In this document: positions 7,701 to 11,264 of the stretch, in pieces
Numbering within the stretch: position 1 is the first letter of the stretch
How the letters are laid out: every line of letters starts with the position of its first letter
Source: an uncultured Phaeodactylibacter sp.
GTDB taxonomy: Bacteria; Bacteroidota; Bacteroidia; Chitinophagales; Saprospiraceae
Direction of reading: 5' to 3'
Assembly: GCA_913062745.1 (NCBI GenBank)
Contig: CAJXXJ010000060.1
Location: 1 to 11,264, forward strand
DNA length: 11,264 bases
The notes under the pieces: model-generated
The model's database searches: none
What the model saw: the letters and a program-made list of their open reading frames with translations, nothing else
What the model was told of the DNA's origin: nothing
Translations under genes and position numbers: made by a program

Positions 7701-8191
7701 TCGAGCTGCCGCCCGGTTGCTACACGCTGCAGGTGGAAGACAGCGGCGACGACGGCCTCTATTACTGGTACTGGGATGCGATCGGCGAGGATGTAGGCTC
7801 CGGCTCGGTATCCTTCAAGCGCTATATCAATGAGAGCGTTCAGATCACAATCAACAGTTTCCAACGCGAATTCGGCCGTAATATATTCTTCGATTTCGTA
7901 TTGCCCATGACCACCAGCAATGAAGACCTGACGGAAGCACGCCGCTTTAGCGCCTACCCCAATCCCGCGCATAGCCAGCTCACCGTAGAGCTGCAGGGAT
8001 TTGGGCATCAGGAGCTGCATCTGCAGCTTTACAGCCTTACCGGTCAGTTGATGGCCGAAGAGCGGCTTTCCCACGATGGCCGTACCTTCCTACAGCACGA
8101 ACTGGATATCAGTGCTTTGCCCGCCGGTGTGTATCTGCTCCGGGTGCAGGGCCAGGAGCGCGCGTGGACGCGGGAAGTGGTGAAGCAGTAA
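4748..8191 (+). CDS. T9SS-secreted PNGase F-like protein with inserted LamG domain
   Basis: The 1147-residue product is probably an exported N-glycan amidase (peptide-N4-(N-acetyl-glucosaminyl)asparagine amidase). Order: signal peptide to about residue 20 (VAQ); the first part of PNGase jelly roll 1 with CREWD at 73-77; about 510 extra residues; then the rest of the core with TPYG at 612-615, FDVTD at 629-633, Glu647, GHG..GEF (Glu722) and DRAGWCPG at 762-769. Against PNGase F recalled from memory, Asp77, Glu647 and Glu722 fall on the catalytic Asp60, Glu118 and Glu206, and Arg763/Trp766 on Arg248/Trp251. The insertion holds a QYLYQQEEL-type beta module (about 158-262) and a LamG/concanavalin-like domain (about 280-495). 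After the core come a CARDB-like segment (about 830-935), a module with CYTLQVEDSGDDG (about 950-1035), and a type A T9SS sorting domain (YPNP at 1070-1073, LPAGVYLLRV, final KQ). The gene stands alone, preceded by an inverted repeat. Confidence 0.87.
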   Translation: MKKSGALSILFTLIYSFTVAQDTVVVQTLTWQDEQRSGFYTFPDDPEDTYRKIIMRYNMRCHDAAVGNGNVGCREWDYSCNTFITDPGLVDSTRAFHPNYIIPGFSGTQFLYTSQPVLTYTQYEQQSTTLEEVTILNLAEIGEDSIPLNLGVPEGGAREQYLYQQEELLAAGLEAGPISAIELNALSSGGTAGFLRIRMQNVEQDSLSEAHPVTDGFTEVYFKNTTVGASGWMQLPFYQDFEWDGTSDILVEFVKTGSTPNPEIIFAGNNTENLSGASPVSGNKHYLELRGSSRVEVPEAALGFTSDITIAFWAYGLPEALPRNTTLLEARDEGNRRQINIHLPWGNGSVYWDCGNDGSGYDRIFKAAEPGDFKGKWNHWAFTKSTSTGEMSIYLNGELWHSESGKFREIASPAGMNIGTDFDGNNAYPGNIDQLSMWASALSEAEIQQIMYVSQVPASHPQRSRLVLHYPMDEGQGLALNDAANNYDATLYGPNWKAYRGAGLRLDWQVIPYRFNIRFQQSEHTRTNEVVTAIDTTLAAPLTVIDYGVDTNNDLIIEEVYQANRAGWNYVYDEAGGIVDSFEVEAEGVLQIEDLAYYQKRPAKFEILSLVTPYGNGLDLGAEGKTFYFDVTDYAPILKGEKFMSLEMGGQNQEEMDIQFWFIKGTPPQDVVSVQNIWPFRRSWYAQIQEDRFFEPRTLTLNPEASAYKLRSAVTGHGQNGEFVPRSHYLNLDGGPQEFVYEVWKECSTIPIYPQGGTWLFDRAGWCPGDPTDVHQFWLDDYAPGDEVEVDYGVNGAFMSEANYLVSNQLVAYSAPNFELDAAMEAIVRPSTRVEYERYNPMCSRPVVVVQNTGSSAISALEIAYGLEGGQTLSYSWEGQLAFLDTVHITLPAPDLSFWSGISGRATFFARIDAVNGGNDAYADNNTMHSTVELPRVFDIEQLLQLHFRTNNRASENRYTIRDADGNIVMERDNMSNATTYKDDIELPPGCYTLQVEDSGDDGLYYWYWDAIGEDVGSGSVSFKRYINESVQITINSFQREFGRNIFFDFVLPMTTSNEDLTEARRFSAYPNPAHSQLTVELQGFGHQELHLQLYSLTGQLMAEERLSHDGRTFLQHELDISALPAGVYLLRVQGQERAWTREVVKQ

Positions 8192-8248
8192 AAGGGGATG
8201 ATTTGATGGCGTATAATTTTGCTGATCCTTAGCTGCAGGCAAGCGCTT

Positions 8249-8281
8249 TTGTAGCTTTGACAGGAAATAAAATCGCTACAA
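8249..8281. repeat. Short inverted repeat in the 8192-8409 intergenic space
   Basis: TTGTAGC at 8249-8255 and GCTACAA at 8275-8281 are exact inverted copies with a 19-nt spacer, 58 bases after the stop of the PNGase F-like gene. No T-tract follows. TAGCTTTG at 8252-8259 matches the TAnnTTTG box but lacks a TTG at proper spacing. It may be a weak 3'-end structure. The rest of 8192-8337 holds no gene I can see. Confidence 0.25.
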
Positions 8282-8301
8282 CGGCGAGTACTCCTGCCAA
8301 C

Positions 8302-8330
8302 TTGGTAGCCACCATACGGATTAATCTTTG
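8302..8330 (+). promoter_or_regulatory. Weak promoter candidate before the ATPase remnant
   Basis: TTG at 8302-8304 and AATCTTTG at 8323-8330 (one base off TAnnTTTG) are separated by 18 nt. The expected start site would fall close to 8337, right where the tandem palindromic repeat begins, placing the repeats at +1 and beyond. Confidence 0.3.
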
Positions 8331-8337
8331 TTTACCT

Positions 8338-8400
8338 GTATTGAAGGAATTAATGTAAATCCGTTCAACGTATTGAAAGAATTAATGTAAATTCGTTCAA
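8338..8400. repeat. Two tandem 31-bp palindromic repeats
   Basis: Units at 8338-8368 and 8370-8400 are identical at 29 of 31 positions, with a period of 32 bp (about three helical turns). Each is itself an inverted repeat. In the second unit TTGAAAGAATT (8373-8383) pairs with AATTCGTTCAA (8390-8400) at 10 of 11 positions around the 6-nt spacer AATGTA; in the first unit the arms match at 9 of 11. The array ends 9 bases before the ATG of the ATPase remnant. It looks like a double operator. Confidence 0.7.
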
Positions 8401-8409
8401 AACAGCATT

Positions 8410-8684
8410 ATGGACTACATCTCCCGCTTTGCAGAAGCCCAGATCAAAGCCTATCTCCGGCCCAATAAGGTGGTAGTTATCTTAGGACCGCGCCGAGTTG
8501 GAAAAACAGTATTGATTAGCAAGAAATAGACAGGGGCGGGAAGCTGTACGGATACGAATTTAAATGGAATACCAATAAAAAGTCTAAGGTTCCGGCTGCC
8601 TGGCATAAGTCCTACCCCGATGCAGCGTATCAGGTGATCAATCCAAATAATTACCAGGATTGGTTGTTGGGGGCCAGGGAATGA
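8410..8684 (+). pseudogene. Remnant of a DUF4143-type AAA+ ATPase gene (internal deletion)
   Basis: Two pieces of one protein family are joined out of frame. The first, from ATG at 8410, gives a 39-codon reading frame whose P-loop GPRRVGKT sits after the usual VVVIL strand, stopping at TAG 8527-8529. The second, in a different frame from about 8520 to TGA at 8682-8684, reads GGKLYGYEFKWN, then AAWHKSYPDAAYQVIN and NYQDWLL, the typical C-terminus of DUF4143-containing ATPases. Intact family members are roughly 380-450 residues, so about 300 internal codons (Walker B, sensor regions, most of DUF4143) are missing. No functional ATPase can be made. Upstream palindromic repeats and a downstream terminator remain, so the transcription unit's borders seem to have outlived the gene. 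Confidence 0.8.
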
Positions 8685-8719
8685 GGTGTACGCTACTTCA
8701 GATGGATGCCTACGGAAAA

Positions 8720-8744
8720 CTTGGGCTCCTGGCCAAGCTTTTTT
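8720..8744 (+). terminator. Rho-independent terminator after the ATPase remnant
   Basis: CTTGG (8720-8724) pairs with CCAAG (8733-8737) around an 8-nt loop and is followed by CTTTTTT. It lies 35 bases after the remnant's last stop codon. The stem is short but the T-run is good. Between here and the next ATG at 8868 I see no clear promoter. Confidence 0.45.
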
Positions 8745-8867
8745 ACTCTGGGGTGAAAGCCCGCGCATTTCTAACGAACATCAAAAAACACCCGACCGTT
8801 CAAGGGACATTGTAATGCGCCGGCAGCAGCAGCTTCCGGTTTTTCCAATTTTTCTAAAATACCGATT

Positions 8868-10016
8868 ATGTCCTTTAAACAACTTCCCACCGCCATTTTT
8901 TCTATACTTATCATCATGCAGGTTGCCCTGCCCGAATCTGCCCGGGCGCAAGTCGAAACCCTGCACACCGAAGAAGGGGTAATGATAAAAGTCGAAGACA
9001 TCGCCGAGGGCCTCAACCACCCCTGGGGTATGGCTTTCCTGCCGGATGGCCGTCTGCTGCTTACCGTGCGCAATACCGGCAAACTGCACATTCTGGACAC
9101 CGGCCACAATCTGAGCGCCGCCCTGCCGGGTACGCCAGAAGTATGGGCCAACGGGCAGGGAGGGCTGCTTGATGTGGCGCTGCATCCCGATTTTGAGGAG
9201 AACAACTACGTCTACCTGTCCTACTCCAAGCCCGGAGCAGGCGGCACAGCAACCACTGCACTGGGCCGCGGGCAGCTAATGGACGATGAGCTGGTCGGTT
9301 TTGAAATGATTTTTGAGCAGCAGCCCTACGTAGATGGCCCCAATCACTTCGGCAACCGCATCGCTTTTTCTCCCGACGGGCAGTACCTGTACCTGGCACT
9401 GGGCGAGCGCTTTCAGTTTGACCCGGCACAGGACCTTTCCAACCACCTCGGAAAGGTGATCCGCATTGCCCCGGACGGCAGCGTGCCGGAGGGCAACCCC
9501 TACATAGACACTGAAAATGCTGAAGCAGAGATTTGGTCCTTCGGGCACCGCAATATCGAAGCTATGGCTTTCCACCCCACCACCAACGACCTTTGGGTGG
9601 TAGAGATGGGCCCGCTGGGCGGCGACGAGCTCAACAAGGTGGAAGCCGGCGCTAACTACGGCTGGCCGGAAGTGAGCTGGGGCGACCACTACGATGGCGA
9701 AGAAATCCCGGACCCGGACCCGGGCTCGCAGCCGCAATTCGAAGATGCAGCCTACCACTGGAGCCCCGTGATTTCCCCTTCCGGCATGGCCTTTTACGAA
9801 GGGGAGGTCTTTCCGGAATGGAACGGTATGGGCATGGTTGGCGGACTGTCTTCCCGTGCGCTTATCATGCTTAGTTTTGAAGGGGATACCGCTAAGGAGG
9901 CCTTCCGTCTGCCGCTTTCTTCCCGCATCCGCGATGTGGAAGTTGCTCCGGATGGCTCCATCTACCTGCTCACCGATGCCGATGATGGCCACATCTGGCG
10001 CATGAGTAGAATGTAA
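8868..10016 (+). CDS. PQQ-dependent sugar dehydrogenase (GSDH family), secreted
   Basis: This 382-residue protein belongs to the soluble glucose/sorbosone dehydrogenase family, six-bladed beta-propellers that oxidise aldose sugars with pyrroloquinoline quinone. A signal peptide ends at ARA, with likely cleavage Ala27-Gln28, sending it to the periplasm or beyond. Family motifs in order are HPWGMAFLPDG (about 51-61), GQGGLLDVALHPDF (96-109), NHFGNRIAFSPDG (159-171) with the probable catalytic base His160, WSFGHRNIEAMAFHP (about 223-237) with Arg228-Asn229 at the PQQ site, ANYGWPEVSWGDHY (about 262-275), and a closing DGSIYLLTD blade. Its length is close to the aldose sugar dehydrogenase (YliI-like) branch rather than the larger Acinetobacter enzyme. 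PQQ must come from elsewhere, since no pqq genes are visible. It appears monocistronic, with a hairpin directly after its stop. Confidence 0.9.
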   Translation: MSFKQLPTAIFSILIIMQVALPESARAQVETLHTEEGVMIKVEDIAEGLNHPWGMAFLPDGRLLLTVRNTGKLHILDTGHNLSAALPGTPEVWANGQGGLLDVALHPDFEENNYVYLSYSKPGAGGTATTALGRGQLMDDELVGFEMIFEQQPYVDGPNHFGNRIAFSPDGQYLYLALGERFQFDPAQDLSNHLGKVIRIAPDGSVPEGNPYIDTENAEAEIWSFGHRNIEAMAFHPTTNDLWVVEMGPLGGDELNKVEAGANYGWPEVSWGDHYDGEEIPDPDPGSQPQFEDAAYHWSPVISPSGMAFYEGEVFPEWNGMGMVGGLSSRALIMLSFEGDTAKEAFRLPLSSRIRDVEVAPDGSIYLLTDADDGHIWRMSRM

Positions 10017-10022
10017 ACTCCG

Positions 10023-10053
10023 CTCAGGGTGCTCTTCCCCGGAGCGCCCTGAG
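10023..10053 (+). terminator. Strong hairpin after the sugar dehydrogenase gene
   Basis: CTCAGGGTGCTC (10023-10034) pairs with GAGCGCCCTGAG (10042-10053): 11 Watson-Crick pairs and one T-G wobble, with a 7-nt loop. It starts 6 bases after the TAA. No T-tract follows, so it may be an RNA 3'-end stabiliser or an atypical terminator rather than a classical intrinsic one. Confidence 0.55.
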
Positions 10054-10142
10054 TCTAATCACGCTCTTCAACAAAATGCTTACGCAAAAAAACTCAAAGA
10101 TTTTAATCTGCCCTCCTCAGGGAAAAGAACCTTTTGTCCCCT

Positions 10143-10175
10143 CGAAAACCCCGGGTCGATCCCGGTGTATTTTCG
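10143..10175. other. Two-part hairpin in the sulP upstream region
   Basis: Outer arms CGAAAA (10143-10148) and TTTTCG (10170-10175) and inner arms CCGGG (10151-10155) and CCCGG (10161-10165) nest perfectly around the loop TCGAT, separated by a small internal loop. It lies upstream of the candidate promoter at 10228, so it would not be in that transcript. It could be a regulatory site or part of a small RNA; no function is assigned. Confidence 0.35.
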
Positions 10176-10227
10176 CTGAAAGCCCTATATCTAATGCCGC
10201 ACCGCCTGCTGCTGAAGGGCAGGTTTC

Positions 10228-10257
10228 TTGCAGCTGCTGAAAAAAAGTGTACCTTCG
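10228..10257 (+). promoter_or_regulatory. Promoter candidate for the SulP transporter gene
   Basis: TTG at 10228-10230 and TACCTTCG at 10250-10257 (one base off TAnnTTTG) are separated by exactly 19 nt, the spacing typical of Bacteroidota promoters. The start site near 10263 would give a leader of about 105 nt. That leader includes a small GC-rich hairpin, CGGGC (10270-10274) with GCCCG (10279-10283), followed by a run of eight T near 10312-10320. The remainder of 10017-10369 shows no gene. Confidence 0.5.
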
Positions 10258-10369
10258 CCGCTTCTTTTTCGGGCCAAAGCCCGCTGATGCCCTAAACCAC
10301 CTGTACAAGATTATTTTTTTTGGATTGCTTTCGGGAATGCCACCGGGAGCTCAACCACTGTACTGCTGC

Positions 10370-11264
10370 ATGAAAAAGTTATTCAACCTCTTTGATCTTT
10401 CCCAACCCGTTGATTACAAAACGGAAATCCTTTCCGGCCTGACCGTAGCGATGGCGCTCATCCCGGAAGCAGTCGCCTTTGCGCTGATCGCCGGCTTGTC
10501 GCCCCTCACCGGATTGTACGCCGCCTTTGTAATGGGCCTGGTGACTTCCATCCTCGGTGGCCGCCCGGGCATGATTTCCGGCGCAACCGGTGCTGTAGCG
10601 GTCGTGATTGCCGCCCTGGCGCTCTCGCACGGAGTAGAGTATGTATTTGCTACCGTCATCCTGGCGGGCCTGATACAGGTTGCCGCCGGGCTGCTCAAGC
10701 TGGGCAAGCTGATGCGCCTGGTGCCACATCCGGTCATCTTTGGCTTTGTCAACGGCCTGGCCATCATCATCTTTATGTCGCAGCTCGATCAGTTCAAAAC
10801 GCCGGGCGGCGAATGGATGGCCGGGCAGTCCATGTACATCATGCTGGGGCTGGTACTGCTGACGATGTTCATCATCTGGGGGCTGCCCAAGCTGACCAAA
10901 GCATTCCCGTCCTCGCTCGCAGCTATCCTCACCATCTTTGGAGTCGTCACTTTCTTCGGCCTCGATACCCGCACGGTAGGCGATATTGCGTCCATTCAGG
11001 GCAGCTTTCCGCCTTTCCACATTCCGATGGTGCCCCTGAGCTGGGAAACCTTCATGCTGATCCTGCCCTACGCAGGCATCATGGCTGGTGTCGGCCTGAT
11101 TGAAAGCCTGCTCACGCTCAACATCATCGATGAGATCACGGAAACCCGGGGCAGCGGCAATAAGGAAGCCGTAGCACAGGGCACGGCGAATATCCTCTCC
11201 GGCCTGTTCTCCGGCATGGGCGGCTGCGCGATGATCGGACCAAGCCTGATCAATATCTCCGCCG
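10370..11264 (+). CDS. SulP-family anion transporter, N-terminal part (runs off window)
   Basis: The frame is open from ATG 10370 to the window end (298 codons). The product is a multi-pass inner-membrane protein of the SulP family (SLC26 relatives), which move sulfate, bicarbonate or other anions, often with Na+ or H+. The first helices carry MALIPEAVAFALIAGLSPL, then GLYAAF, and the GGRPGMISGATGA segment, a form typical of the bacterial branch that has IPEA in place of IPQ-G/A. Further landmarks are VPHPVIFGFVNGLAI, ESLLTLNIIDEIT, and GSGNKEAVAQGTANILSGLF followed by GMGGCAMIG. A C-terminal STAS domain, if present, is outside the window. The transported anion cannot be told. An in-frame ATG at 10337 would add 11 residues, but the start at 10370 (MKKLFNLFD) fits the family better. 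Confidence 0.92.
   Translation, partial: MKKLFNLFDLSQPVDYKTEILSGLTVAMALIPEAVAFALIAGLSPLTGLYAAFVMGLVTSILGGRPGMISGATGAVAVVIAALALSHGVEYVFATVILAGLIQVAAGLLKLGKLMRLVPHPVIFGFVNGLAIIIFMSQLDQFKTPGGEWMAGQSMYIMLGLVLLTMFIIWGLPKLTKAFPSSLAAILTIFGVVTFFGLDTRTVGDIASIQGSFPPFHIPMVPLSWETFMLILPYAGIMAGVGLIESLLTLNIIDEITETRGSGNKEAVAQGTANILSGLFSGMGGCAMIGPSLINISA

Noticed and set aside
8252..8259. TAGCTTTG as a promoter -7 box
   Set aside because: The nearest upstream TTG gives a 30-nt spacer, too long for a Bacteroidota promoter.
8338..8400. Possible CRISPR array
   Set aside because: There are only two copies separated by one base, with no spacers and no cas genes. They are tandem palindromes.
9276..9992. Minus-strand open frame of 238 codons
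   Set aside because: It is a shadow of the sugar dehydrogenase gene, whose motifs are continuous on the plus strand.
332..10016. A polysaccharide utilization locus
   Set aside because: There is no SusC/SusD pair and no sugar-responsive regulator. The amylase, PNGase-like protein and sugar dehydrogenase are in separate units with unrelated genes between.
10149..10167. T-arm-like sequence CCCCGGGTCGATCCCGG suggesting a tRNA 3' end
   Set aside because: A 7-nt loop would start with G rather than TT, the 5-bp stem then has a mismatch, and no anticodon arm, D-arm or acceptor partner is found upstream.
10379..11020. Minus-strand open frame of 213 codons
   Set aside because: It is a low-complexity polar translation antisense to the SulP gene, whose transmembrane segments are unmistakable.

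Overview
The window looks like chromosomal DNA from a free-living, probably aquatic member of the Bacteroidota, perhaps a Saprospiria-like lineage with fairly high GC. The evidence is a C-terminal type IX secretion (T9SS) sorting domain on a large secreted protein, signal peptides cleaved before Gln or at a lipobox, the absence of strong Shine-Dalgarno sequences, and several promoter candidates of the Bacteroidota TTG / TAnnTTTG type. No species can be named from the sequence alone.

Layout: (1) 1-1750, plus strand: the 3' end of an unidentified gene, then a GH13 alpha-amylase-family lipoprotein whose terminator-like hairpin sits inside the end of the convergent gene. (2) 1755-3703: two NAD(P)-binding Rossmann proteins (NmrA/SDR type) on the minus strand, divergent from an HxlR/DUF24 regulator. 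A 19-bp imperfect palindrome overlaps the regulator's likely promoter, which fits a small electrophile- or redox-responsive module. (3) 3724-3746: a canonical G-quadruplex motif between convergent genes. (4) 3808-4547, minus strand: an overlapping xisH-xisI pair, an accessory module best known from cyanobacteria. (5) 4748-8191: a 1147-residue T9SS-exported protein in which a PNGase F-like catalytic core keeps all three catalytic acids but is interrupted by about 510 residues that include a LamG-type domain. (6) 8338-8744: two tandem palindromic repeats, a deleted remnant of a DUF4143-type AAA+ ATPase gene, and a terminator. (7) 8868-10016: a secreted PQQ-dependent sugar dehydrogenase. (8) 10017-10369: a structured intergenic region with a good promoter candidate, leading into a SulP anion transporter gene that runs off the window.

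Taken together, the amylase, the putative glycoprotein deglycosylase and the periplasmic aldose dehydrogenase suggest use of polysaccharides and glycoproteins from outside the cell, but they are separate transcription units and not one locus. No susC/susD pair, CRISPR array, rRNA or convincing tRNA is visible. The most unusual items are the split PNGase F architecture, the XisHI pair in this host, and the operator-like tandem palindromes left upstream of the dead ATPase gene.
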